The notes beneath the pieces are model-generated. The model was not told where the DNA came from. It made no database searches and saw only the letters and a list, made by a program, of their open reading frames with translations. From Sphingobacterium chungjuense (lineage in GTDB: Bacteria; Bacteroidota; Bacteroidia; Sphingobacteriales; Sphingobacteriaceae): a DNA stretch of 64,000 nucleotides. The stretch lies in NCBI RefSeq assembly GCF_011316935.1, contig NZ_WLYS01000004.1, positions 372,001 through 436,000 on the forward strand. Reading direction: 5' to 3'. Shown here piece by piece: positions 43,391 through 51,014 of the stretch. A program made the position numbers and the translations under genes. The stretch's first letter is position 1; each line of letters opens with the position of its first letter.

Positions 43391-44713
43391 ATGAAAAAGA
43401 TCTTTAACATATATACTTCTGCCCTTTTTGGCTTGTTTTTCGTCGCTTCCTGTTCTCCAAGCTTGGATGAATTCGAAGTACGGAATACGTCCACCGCAGA
43501 CTTCAATAAATACATTGCTATTGGAAACTCGCTTACTGCAGGTTTTGCCGATGGCGGGCTGTACTTATCCGGACAGCAAGTGGCTTTCCCGAATCTAATC
43601 GCTGCACAAATGCAATCTGTGGGTGGCGGTACATTTACCTCGCCATTCTTCAACGCGAATCAAGCGAATGGCTCTGGCTATCTGCGTTTAGACTCACTCG
43701 TGAATGGACGACCGGTAACTGCACCTGTAACCGATAATCTAGCGATTCGTGGAATCAACCCGGCAACGGGACTTCCCTTATACACCAAATACGAAGGACC
43801 AGAAATTAATAACTATGGCGTACCGGGCATGCGTTTGGATTTAGCATTTGTACCCCAATTCTCTGGATTAAATTCTTATTTCGAGCGTTTGCTGGCAGAT
43901 GCTGCAGCAGTAGGCACCACCTCTTACTTTGATTTTACCAGAAGTAGACAACATACGTTCTTTTCTTTCTGGCTCGGAAATAATGATGTTCTAGGCTATG
44001 CGATGAATGGTGCTGTTGGCGGAACTCCGACAACGACATTGACTGATGCTGCCCTATTCTCCGCTTTATATAACAGGTATATTGATTCACTGACAACAAA
44101 CGATCGTAAGGGTGTTATAGCGACCATACCTGATGTAACTAGCATTCCGTTTTTTACGACGGTAACACAGCCACAGTTGGCCGCGGCAGTGACAGTAGGT
44201 ACACTTGGTACGCCTTTAGAAACAGACAATGTTTTGATCCAAACCAAAACTGGAATTAGACCGGCTACGCCGGAAGATCTCTTTATCTTAACATTGCCTA
44301 CAGATAGCATTGGTGATACTTTTAGAGGCCGGCCATTCTTCGGAATAATCGAACAAAATCCAATTCCAGATAACATGGTGCTCGATCGTGATGAAGTTGC
44401 GGAAGTCGTGGCGCGTGTACAGCAGTACAATAATGCGATTAGACAAGCGGCAGACAGAAGAGATTTGGCACTTGTAGATGTGCATGCATTTCTAGCTCAG
44501 GCTAGAACTGGCTTTATCTACAATGGTATACCATTTAGCTCCTCGTTCATTACAGGTAACGCATTTTCCTTAGATGGTATTCACCTTACGCCGATCGGAA
44601 ATGCCGTTATCGCCAACCTATTTATTGATGAAATCAATAGAAAATACAATGCGACGATTCCGCGCGTAGACGTCACACGGTACCGTGGCGTACAATTGCC
44701 AAACCACAATTAA
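43391..44713 (+). CDS. SGNH/GDSL-family hydrolase, lipoprotein
   Basis: 440 residues from ATG 43391, where a lipoprotein signal ('FGLFFVASC') begins; the earlier in-frame ATG at 43373 overlaps the FadL-type gene. GDSL block I is 'IAIGNSLTAGFADGG' with the catalytic serine, block III Asn is in 'WLGNNDVLG', and block V 'LDGIHLTPIGNAV' supplies Asp and His. The enzyme should be a surface or periplasmic esterase/lipase acting beside the FadL-type transporter. Confidence 0.9.
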   Translation: MKKIFNIYTSALFGLFFVASCSPSLDEFEVRNTSTADFNKYIAIGNSLTAGFADGGLYLSGQQVAFPNLIAAQMQSVGGGTFTSPFFNANQANGSGYLRLDSLVNGRPVTAPVTDNLAIRGINPATGLPLYTKYEGPEINNYGVPGMRLDLAFVPQFSGLNSYFERLLADAAAVGTTSYFDFTRSRQHTFFSFWLGNNDVLGYAMNGAVGGTPTTTLTDAALFSALYNRYIDSLTTNDRKGVIATIPDVTSIPFFTTVTQPQLAAAVTVGTLGTPLETDNVLIQTKTGIRPATPEDLFILTLPTDSIGDTFRGRPFFGIIEQNPIPDNMVLDRDEVAEVVARVQQYNNAIRQAADRRDLALVDVHAFLAQARTGFIYNGIPFSSSFITGNAFSLDGIHLTPIGNAVIANLFIDEINRKYNATIPRVDVTRYRGVQLPNHN

Positions 44714-44764
44714 GCGGTTGACTTACTTCTTAAAACTGATTTAAAATAAATACTAAAAGTTGTT

Positions 44765-44798
44765 AAGCGTTGGTTTTCTCGAAAATCAACGCTTTTTT
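44765..44798 (+). terminator. Terminator of the FadL/SGNH operon (left repeat copy)
   Basis: A 13-bp stem with one G-T pair and a CTCG loop, followed by six T's (44793-44798). It begins 52 nt after the SGNH stop. Confidence 0.9.
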
Positions 44799-44848
44799 GC
44801 TATATCGTTAATGATTATATTTGTACTACGATGAAAGTAACATTCCAA
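44765..44848 (+). repeat. Left copy of the 84-bp direct repeat
   Basis: It matches 46539-46622 at 80 of 84 positions without gaps. It contains a terminator hairpin (44765-44798), a TATATTTG box (44816-44823), and the first codons of the osmC-like gene (ATG 44831). Here those codons run into a stop after 9 codons. Confidence 0.95.
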
Positions 44849-44860
44849 CTTACTCTTTAA
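44831..44860 (+). pseudogene. 9-codon stump of the osmC-like gene in the left repeat
   Basis: ATG 44831 opens with the same codons as the intact osmC-like gene (MKVT...Q), keeps frame for 9 codons, and stops at TAA 44858-44860. Upstream is the same promoter box as the intact gene. It looks like the remnant of a gene start left by insertion or duplication. Confidence 0.7.
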
Positions 44861-45080
44861 TGTTACAAATACTAGACTCCTCTTACTTCAACCGAAGTAT
44901 TTTTAGAAAAAAATATCCACCTAATTTTCTCATTTAAAGACGTTTGTCTATACCCTCAAAATACCCATGTTATCAGGTTCAATTCTTGATCCTACGCTTT
45001 ATCCCACCACTTATGTTAGGCTGAGTATTATATTTAAATAATCATAAATACACCTAAAGTCTAATAAATATGAATAAAAT

Positions 45081-45129
45081 TCACATTTAATTTTCTTTAT
45101 AATTAAATTATAAATAAAATTAAATGTGA
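45081..45129. promoter_or_regulatory. 49-nt near-perfect AT-rich palindrome
   Basis: Symmetric about A45105: 14-bp perfect outer arms (45081-45094 / 45116-45129), one mismatch (C95/T115), and 9-bp perfect inner arms. It ends 55 bp before ATG 45185 and 17 bp before the TAACTTTA box, so it would overlap a -33 region. It could act as a DNA operator or, if transcribed, as a long RNA hairpin in the leader. Confidence 0.7.
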
Positions 45130-45184
45130 TTAATCGTTAAGACTCCTAACTTTATAAAAAACTACATATTAAATTAATTTTATT

Positions 45185-46462
45185 ATGAAAAATTTAATTT
45201 GTCTAATCGGTCTAGCAGTGCTGATAGCACTCGCTTCTTGTTCCAAAAATGAAATTTTGGAAAATAGTATTAATGAAAATACAATCTCTAGGAACGCTAC
45301 AGAACTATCTATCAATGAAATAGAGCAAAATGCTTATGATGATTTAATACAACTAGTAGGCATGGGTTTCTACATACGAAGCGTTGGTAATTTTCAGGGA
45401 AGAAATGCATTGCAAACACAAGGTAAGGGGCAAATAATATCCGTAGTAGCACCTACAACGGTAACACCTCCAAATCAACTTTTTTATGTAAGGAAGCCTT
45501 TATACAGTACCAATAGTACTAATCTAGAAATTTTCTCCCGTCTTGAAGACGCAGCAATAGGATTAGGATTTGGTATATCCAGTTTCCCTCCGATATCATT
45601 TGGCCCCCCGCCCCCCCCGCCGCCACCTGATCGTTCCTTACGTACATACACTAGTGCTGGTGCTCCATGGGTGGGACCTTTTGTCCCCGCTCAAGGTCAT
45701 CCTGCCTATCAATGGAGATTTCGTCCTAATGAATCAGGAAATGCTTATCTAATGATAAATTCAGGCTATAATGTTGGTAATCCATTAATCACAAATGATT
45801 TTACTAATGTTAGCATACGCAATAGTAATGGAATTATTACCGATGAGAGACCTAATCCAAATGACCCTTTTCAGCAATTTCAATTTATCCCTAACGATCA
45901 ATTTATCGTAGAGAGAGTTGATATGAATATCGAAGGTGCTAACATCGTATCTTCTAATCCGATTGTACTGTCAGAAAGAATAGTAGATAACTTCCCAGCC
46001 GAATCTGCTTCCAGAACACTTACATTCAATGAGACTCTGCAAGAAAATTATTCCTTTAATCAATCTTCTGCTGTTAGCTATCAATTCACAAATGGGGCAA
46101 GTGCAAGTGTTAGTATTGCTAGTATTGTATCAATCGGAGGAAACTTTTCAGTAACGCGTGGAACTACACAAACTTTACAATATGGGACAAATGTCACAAA
46201 AACAATTTCTTTATCAGAAAGCTATACAGTTCCAGTCCCAGGTCAAACACGTTCTGTACTCACCTTTAGCGCTATTAGACATACTGTTAGAGTTCCGTAC
46301 ACAGCAATTTTACGAGGATTAAACACAGGTAAAATAATTACTATCAATGGTTTTTTTGACGACGTCAGCTATTCTGCAACAACCTTAGCGATTAATAATT
46401 TTTCTATTACTAACAATGTATTGATGAGCCGGACGTCTGTTAACCCTAATCCTAAAAATTAG
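45185..46462 (+). CDS. Predicted aerolysin/ETX-MTX2-like pore-forming lipoprotein
   Basis: 425 residues. The signal peptide ends in a lipobox (ALASC, Cys19). The middle part (about 55-260) includes a beta-trefoil/lectin-like region ('YQWRFRPNESGNAYLMINSG', then 'QQFQFIPNDQFIVERVDM'). It also carries an eight-proline run (141-148) encoded by C6-G-C8. The C-terminal part (about 270-405) has the cadence of aerolysin-type beta-pore toxins: alternating Ser/Thr strands ('TLTFNETLQENYSFNQSSAVSY', 'ASVSIASIVSIGGNFSV'), then 'SESYTVPVPGQT', then 'IRHTVRVPYTAIL'. The VPxP and VPY features match the ETX/MTX2 pattern. The gene is AT-rich, between direct repeats, and has no similar neighbour, suggesting horizontal transfer. 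A soluble toxin delivered to neighbours, a surface lectin, or a structural protein are alternatives; the pore-forming call is pattern-based. Confidence 0.65.
   Translation: MKNLICLIGLAVLIALASCSKNEILENSINENTISRNATELSINEIEQNAYDDLIQLVGMGFYIRSVGNFQGRNALQTQGKGQIISVVAPTTVTPPNQLFYVRKPLYSTNSTNLEIFSRLEDAAIGLGFGISSFPPISFGPPPPPPPPDRSLRTYTSAGAPWVGPFVPAQGHPAYQWRFRPNESGNAYLMINSGYNVGNPLITNDFTNVSIRNSNGIITDERPNPNDPFQQFQFIPNDQFIVERVDMNIEGANIVSSNPIVLSERIVDNFPAESASRTLTFNETLQENYSFNQSSAVSYQFTNGASASVSIASIVSIGGNFSVTRGTTQTLQYGTNVTKTISLSESYTVPVPGQTRSVLTFSAIRHTVRVPYTAILRGLNTGKIITINGFFDDVSYSATTLAINNFSITNNVLMSRTSVNPNPKN
45604..45618 (+). repeat. C6-G-C8 homopolymer tract in the pore-forming-like gene
   Basis: C-runs at 45604-45609 and 45611-45618 encode prolines in an otherwise AT-rich gene. 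Loss of one C would shift into a frame that stops at 45752, truncating the protein before its C-terminal domain. This is a candidate for slipped-strand phase variation. Confidence 0.6.
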
Positions 46463-46538
46463 ATTCTATTCATTAGATGATCGCAAAGTAAAAGAAGAAC
46501 AAGTATTTGTCATTGCAACTTAGAAAAACTTAATAATA

Positions 46539-46572
46539 AAGCGTTGGTTTTCTCGAAAATCAACGCTTTTTT
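46539..46572 (+). terminator. Terminator of the pore-forming-like gene (right repeat copy)
   Basis: Same 13-bp stem and six T's as the left copy, 76 nt after the lipoprotein stop. Confidence 0.88.
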
Positions 46573-46589
46573 GCTACATCGTTAATGAT

Positions 46590-46597
46590 TATATTTG
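46590..46597 (+). promoter_or_regulatory. osmC-like gene -7 promoter box
   Basis: TATATTTG, an exact TANNTTTG match, ends 7 nt before ATG 46605. This implies an almost leaderless mRNA. Confidence 0.55.
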
Positions 46598-46604
46598 TAA
46601 TACG

Positions 46605-47021
46605 ATGAAAGTAACCTTACAAAGAGAAAACGATGCGATGCACTTTGCTGGGAGCAGTGCCTCTAGTGATGTAAAAGTACATATCGATGGTTCGCCCGAA
46701 ATTGGAGGCGAAGGCTTGGGCGTGCGCCCAATGGAATTGGTGTTATTTGCCCTAGGTTCTTGTAGTGTATTTGATCTATCGGTTATTTTAAAGAAGCAAC
46801 GTCAACAAATCGACGATATTCAAGTCGAGGTAGAAGGAAAACGCCGAGAAGAAATACCGACCATCTTCACCAACATTCACATTGCTTTTACGTTGAAAGG
46901 TGAGATCGATGCGGATAAAGCTGCTAAGGCTGCCGAATTGGCCGTCAAAAAGTATTGCTCTGTACATGATATGTTGGCCGCAGGTGGTGTAGATATTACC
47001 TATAGCATCAAGATTAATTAG
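46605..47021 (+). CDS. OsmC family peroxiredoxin-like protein
   Basis: 138 residues, small OsmC/YhfA type. The redox cysteines are Cys53 in 'FALGSCSVFDLSV' and Cys118 in 'AVKKYCSVHDML', the two-Cys arrangement used to reduce hydroperoxides. 'GVRPMELVLFALG' is the family's conserved helix. Its first 18 bases lie in the right copy of the 84-bp repeat. It is distinct from the Ohr-like group, which is longer. Followed by a long hairpin. Confidence 0.9.
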   Translation: MKVTLQRENDAMHFAGSSASSDVKVHIDGSPEIGGEGLGVRPMELVLFALGSCSVFDLSVILKKQRQQIDDIQVEVEGKRREEIPTIFTNIHIAFTLKGEIDADKAAKAAELAVKKYCSVHDMLAAGGVDITYSIKIN

Positions 47022-47127
47022 GCTTATTCTATGCGCATCTTTTAGAGATTGCCACAGCCTCGTACCTCCCTCGGCTTCGCAAGGATGTGTATTTGATCAC
47101 AATTACAGACGCAGACCTAACGATATT

Positions 47128-47172
47128 CAATACGTAAAGAGCGACCCGAAATGGGTCGCTCTTTACGTATTG
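47128..47172. terminator. 20-bp perfect hairpin between converging osmC-like and sugar dehydrogenase genes
   Basis: 20-bp perfect arms (47128-47147 and 47153-47172) with a GAAAT loop. Neither side has a poly-T run, so it is not a canonical intrinsic terminator. It may still end transcripts from both sides or protect 3' ends. Confidence 0.6.
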
Positions 47173-47218
47173 TAACGACTGCTTTCCGCAGCAATACAAT
47201 CCTTACTCGTGCATTTAT

Positions 47219-48544
47219 CTACTTCCCTTTCTCTGGAATAACTGCCCAAATCACATTCGCGGCATCATCTGCTACTAACATATAATTCTTTGTAAACGCC
47301 ACGCCGACCGGTCGGCCATGAACTTCCTTTTTCTCTTTATTAGCTACAAATCCCGTCAAGAAATCTTGCGTTTTACCATTAGGTTTGCCATTTACGAAGG
47401 GTACAAAAGCCACTTTGTAACCAACGAACTCCGAACGATTCCATGAGCCATGTTGTCCAATAAAAGCACCTGTTTCGAAACCGGGCGCTTTGTTAAAAGC
47501 AAAGCCCAGCGATGCGGTATGCGCGCCTACTGCGTAATCTGGTTTTAGCGATTTTGGCAAATCGGTAGGCATACGATCTTTCCATCTTGGATCAACCTGC
47601 ATGCCCCAATAATAATATGGCCAACCATAAAATTTCTCTGCTTGTACGGAGGTAATATAATCTGGCACTAATTCATCGCCCAACTCATCTCTTTCATTGA
47701 CGGCCGTCCAAAGCATATTAGTTTGCGGTTCGATATCCATCCCGACCGGATTACGCAATCCAGATCCAAAGATACGCTCGCCTGAGCCATCGGGATTTAC
47801 TTCTAAAATGACCGCACGGCGTACTTCATGCTCCATCCCATTCTCCCCGACATTACTTCCTGATCCTACCGATATATAAATCTTATTACCTGCTTTATTC
47901 GCGATGATATTGCGCGTCCAGTGATTATTGTAACCACCAGCAGGCAAGCTAACCAATTTCTCACTAGCAGAGGCATCTACTTTTCCATTCGCACTATTAT
48001 ACGGGTAGCGCACAAGCGCATCGCTATTGGCCACATAAAAGTGATTCCCAAGAATCAGCATACCATAGGGCTGTGCTTGATCCTTAAGAAAAATCGTTTT
48101 TTCCTCTGCCACACCATCCCCATTTTTATCTTTAAATAATAAAATTTCATTGGGACTTGCGCTTCGAAAGATATTCCGAGCATCTATCTTCTCATCTTTT
48201 TCACCTTCCTTTTGAGTGCGGGATTGTGCTACAAAAATATCTCCATTTGGTGCAACATAAATATTTCGCGGACTATTTAGATTTTCGGCAAACTTGACGA
48301 CTTTATAGCCTTTCGGCGCTTTGGGCATTGTGCCATCTTTCCAACCTACTATAGTAGCGTACTTATTGGTGGGCTCGGTTGCCATCGGCTCTTGCAATGC
48401 CAGCGAATCACCGTACTCCCGCTCCACCGTAGTAGAATCATGATCCGTATTCCCCTCTTTAGACTGATTACTGGAATTACAACTATAGAGAAATAGAGAG
48501 GCGAACAACCCGGAAAAAAGCGATGTTTTGATAAACGTATTCAT
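47219..48544 (-). CDS. PQQ-dependent sugar (L-sorbosone-type) dehydrogenase, lipoprotein
   Basis: 441 residues. A signal peptide with a lipobox (FLYSC, Cys22) is followed by a polar linker. The six-bladed propeller of soluble glucose/sorbosone dehydrogenases shows 'NSPRNIYVAPNGDIFVAQSR', 'YNNHWTRNIIANKAGNKIYISVGSG', 'NPVGMDIEPQTNMLWTAVNERDELGDELVPDYITSV' and 'FIGQHGSWNRSEFVGYKV'. It should oxidise aldoses or sorbosone with PQQ at the cell surface; the substrate is unknown, and no PQQ synthesis genes are in the window. It is transcribed from an independent site, 65 bp after the OstA-like gene. Confidence 0.88.
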   Translation of the reverse strand: MNTFIKTSLFSGLFASLFLYSCNSSNQSKEGNTDHDSTTVEREYGDSLALQEPMATEPTNKYATIVGWKDGTMPKAPKGYKVVKFAENLNSPRNIYVAPNGDIFVAQSRTQKEGEKDEKIDARNIFRSASPNEILLFKDKNGDGVAEEKTIFLKDQAQPYGMLILGNHFYVANSDALVRYPYNSANGKVDASASEKLVSLPAGGYNNHWTRNIIANKAGNKIYISVGSGSNVGENGMEHEVRRAVILEVNPDGSGERIFGSGLRNPVGMDIEPQTNMLWTAVNERDELGDELVPDYITSVQAEKFYGWPYYYWGMQVDPRWKDRMPTDLPKSLKPDYAVGAHTASLGFAFNKAPGFETGAFIGQHGSWNRSEFVGYKVAFVPFVNGKPNGKTQDFLTGFVANKEKKEVHGRPVGVAFTKNYMLVADDAANVIWAVIPEKGK

Positions 48545-48609
48545 AACAATTTCTTGAGTGACAAATATGCTGTTACAACAACATTCGCTGTGAATAGTTT
48601 ACAGAAAAT

Positions 48610-50871
48610 CTATTCTTCGAAGATCACCGGATCTGGCGGACGTATTTCTTTACCGCCCTCCTGCGCTTCTTTATCCACTTCTTCTTTGGTATCAGGGACT
48701 GTGTTGTCACGTTTCCGATTCATCATATCGTCGACGGATAATGGTCGGTCTTGCGGACGCCAAATAAAACCGGGCAGAATCTCGTTCTCTTGATTGACCA
48801 ACTTCAACGGATACACTTGTTGATTGGGCTTGAAGGTGTTATAGATATTGACCTTTTTGTCTTTAAAGATGATTTTAATCCGAGCTCCACGATCATGAAA
48901 CATATCGCGAATGATACGGGTGGGTTCATCTACATTGAACACGAGATTTTCAGCATTACCATCCACAAATAGCCTTTCGATGTAATTTTGATCAAAAAAC
49001 ACCGTGATCTTTCGACCTTTGAGTTGGTTGAATTTGATAGAGTCTAGCACGGCATTGACCATGAAAGCATTGTCTTTCAACAGTGCATTATCCAGCTTTC
49101 TATTGATCATCTGCATGAATATCGTATCTGCCGAGATCTGAGAACCATCCGACCAGATCATGGGTTTGCCCATGAAACGAAACATAGAATCTTGCATGCC
49201 ATAATACACCGAATCGGCCACCGCTTGCAAATCGGACTTGAACATGCGAACATTCCGATACGCTTTGACAATACGCGTTCGCGCCGTGTCCGAAATTGCT
49301 TTTAAGGAATCTGGCGCAGACAATAAATCTGGCCTCATCACGGTTTCCATCGCTTCATCAATGCGTGTGCCGGCCTCATTTCCTGCCGGAATGACTACTT
49401 GATCACGTAAGGTACTATCTGCTTTCAGTGTATTGGCAATCGTGAGTGAATCGGTTTTTTTGGCGATATCTGGTGGCTTCCGGTCGGTTCGCGAAGGTAA
49501 CTTTTTCTGAATGGTATCGATTGCCGCTGTTGCTAAACCCGCTACGCTAACACTATCAAGCTCTGAAATGGTAGATGGATCTGTAAATTCTTCTAATTCA
49601 CCAGATTCTTCGCCGCCGATCAGGTCATCGTCATCGCCATAATCCACATCTTCATCCACAAGCAGCTGACCGCCGTCCCGACTCAAGCCGAGATCCAAGG
49701 CCACATATTCTACTCGCGGAATTGTTCTTGAAAAGATGGTATCGGCCGTCATATAAACAGTGTCGACCTTACTTTTTGGTGTAGAAGCAACATGCACGGT
49801 ATCCAAAAGCACATTGTCTTTAGACAATGAATCGATCGAGAGTTGGAGTTCTTGCTGTGCGAGTTCTTCTTGCTGTTGTTGTTCTTCAAGATCGCGTTCA
49901 CGTTGCTTGCGCTCGCGCCGCGACAATTTCTCCGCCTCGGGCTCGATGGTCTTCACACTATCCGCGGGTGCTTTCGAGGTAGTATCATTATCGACCACCA
50001 TCTTCACGAGCGGTTTGTCGGCCATGGTGATGGATTCTTCGCCACCACGATACTTTCCATACCCGCCATTAGCATAGAACTTCTCTAATGTATCAACAAA
50101 CACCACATTCCGAAACGCTTCTCCATCTCCTATAGATCGATCATAATACAAGCTATCGCCTTTTAGGAATTTGGAACCTTCAGTATAAAGGTTGTTCAGG
50201 TTGAATTTGGCAATACCCGTACCTGTATTATATACTCCGCGCTCGGTATATAAGTTCTCTCCTGCTCGACCTTTAATATTGGTCGGTCCGAAAAAGAAAT
50301 TGTCGCGCGTGATCGAATTATAGCGCATCGTATCAGTGTAAATCACCACATCGGGCGAACGCACAATGACCTTTTCTCTGAAATACGAATCTTTAGTGCG
50401 CTCGAAGTAATAGGCATTCCGTGAAGTAATCGTATCTGTTCCGCTGACGATGCGGCCGCCGCCAGTATATGTACCGCGTTGATCTCGAAAACTGTAGGTC
50501 AGATAATTCGTGGTCAATACCGATTTATTGTCCACCACACGGACATTGTTTGTGAGCACGGCATGTTGTGTGGCCGCTTCATAATGCAGACGATCACCAT
50601 AGATCACCGTACCGGAAGGCTGTGTAATCACCACATTACCGTATGCTTCAAAAAACTCTCTACCAATATCATCGCGCCAAAAATCGCCACTATCAGCCAT
50701 TAACGTGTTGCTCTTATGCTCGTACACTGGATTGTAATGACGCATGACACGCTGCTCAATAATCACACCGCGCGTAGAAGAAACCAAACGCATAGCGTCC
50801 GCAGCTCCTTGCTGAGCGTGTAAAGCCGCAATGGACAACAGATAGATGAAAAGGGTAAATACTGGTTTCAC
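48610..50871 (-). CDS. OstA-like protein (LPS-transport LptA/LptD-like family)
   Basis: About 753 residues from GTG 50871, which starts a conventional signal peptide ('KPVFTLFIYLLSIAALHAQ'). The alternative ATG 50889 lies upstream of a TATTTTTG box (50877-50884) and would add six residues. The N-terminal OstA-N domains show repeated strands of the jelly-roll type ('VVITQPSGTVIYGDRLHYEAATQHAVLTNNVRVVD', 'VVIYTDTMRYNSITRDNFFFG'). A Glu/Gln-rich coiled stretch (about residues 310-345) and many short beta segments follow. The family belongs to the LPS transport bridge; Bacteroidota have this OstA-like protein in addition to LptD. It precedes the sugar dehydrogenase in the same direction. Confidence 0.82.
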   Translation of the reverse strand: MKPVFTLFIYLLSIAALHAQQGAADAMRLVSSTRGVIIEQRVMRHYNPVYEHKSNTLMADSGDFWRDDIGREFFEAYGNVVITQPSGTVIYGDRLHYEAATQHAVLTNNVRVVDNKSVLTTNYLTYSFRDQRGTYTGGGRIVSGTDTITSRNAYYFERTKDSYFREKVIVRSPDVVIYTDTMRYNSITRDNFFFGPTNIKGRAGENLYTERGVYNTGTGIAKFNLNNLYTEGSKFLKGDSLYYDRSIGDGEAFRNVVFVDTLEKFYANGGYGKYRGGEESITMADKPLVKMVVDNDTTSKAPADSVKTIEPEAEKLSRRERKQRERDLEEQQQQEELAQQELQLSIDSLSKDNVLLDTVHVASTPKSKVDTVYMTADTIFSRTIPRVEYVALDLGLSRDGGQLLVDEDVDYGDDDDLIGGEESGELEEFTDPSTISELDSVSVAGLATAAIDTIQKKLPSRTDRKPPDIAKKTDSLTIANTLKADSTLRDQVVIPAGNEAGTRIDEAMETVMRPDLLSAPDSLKAISDTARTRIVKAYRNVRMFKSDLQAVADSVYYGMQDSMFRFMGKPMIWSDGSQISADTIFMQMINRKLDNALLKDNAFMVNAVLDSIKFNQLKGRKITVFFDQNYIERLFVDGNAENLVFNVDEPTRIIRDMFHDRGARIKIIFKDKKVNIYNTFKPNQQVYPLKLVNQENEILPGFIWRPQDRPLSVDDMMNRKRDNTVPDTKEEVDKEAQEGGKEIRPPDPVIFEE

Positions 50872-50876
50872 AAGCG

Positions 50877-50884
50877 CAAAAATA
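50877..50884 (-). promoter_or_regulatory. Candidate -7 promoter box of the OstA-like gene
   Basis: On the minus strand TATTTTTG, an exact TANNTTTG match, ends 5 nt before the GTG at 50871. A CAAA at 50898-50901 (TTTG on the minus strand) is nearer than the usual spacing. Confidence 0.4.
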
Positions 50885-51003
50885 TACATTTAATCCCCAA
50901 AAAAATGTTAAAATAGAGGTGTACATCACGTAATAAATTGCTTCCTCCTATTTTGGATCGAAAACTATCTTATTTATTATCTGAAAATTCGTTTTACGCT
51001 CAT

Positions 51004-51011
51004 TAACTTTG
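51004..51011 (+). promoter_or_regulatory. Candidate -7 promoter box of tilS
   Basis: TAACTTTG matches TANNTTTG exactly and ends only 3 nt before ATG 51015. If used, transcription would begin at the start codon itself, a leaderless mRNA. Confidence 0.45.
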
Positions 51012-51014
51012 ACC

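Larger units (their letters stand above)
44714..45184. other. Non-coding, AT-rich region upstream of the pore-forming-like lipoprotein gene
   Basis: This 471-bp region holds the left copy of the 84-bp direct repeat (44765-44848) and the 49-nt palindrome (45081-45129). A one-mismatch promoter box TAACTTTA lies at 45147-45154. Between these, no coding signal or RNA gene was seen, and the sequence is visibly more AT-rich than flanking genes. Confidence 0.7.
46539..46622 (+). repeat. Right copy of the 84-bp direct repeat
   Basis: 80/84 identical to 44765-44848, at a fixed offset of 1774 bp. Its hairpin (46539-46572) would terminate the lipoprotein gene. Its TATATTTG box (46590-46597) would drive the intact osmC-like gene starting at 46605, inside the repeat. 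Confidence 0.95.

Noticed and set aside
45570..45752. Plus-strand open frame overlapping the proline tract of the lipoprotein gene
   Set aside because: It is the +1 frame that would result from loss of one C in the C8 tract; not an independent gene, though it marks where a shifted protein would stop.
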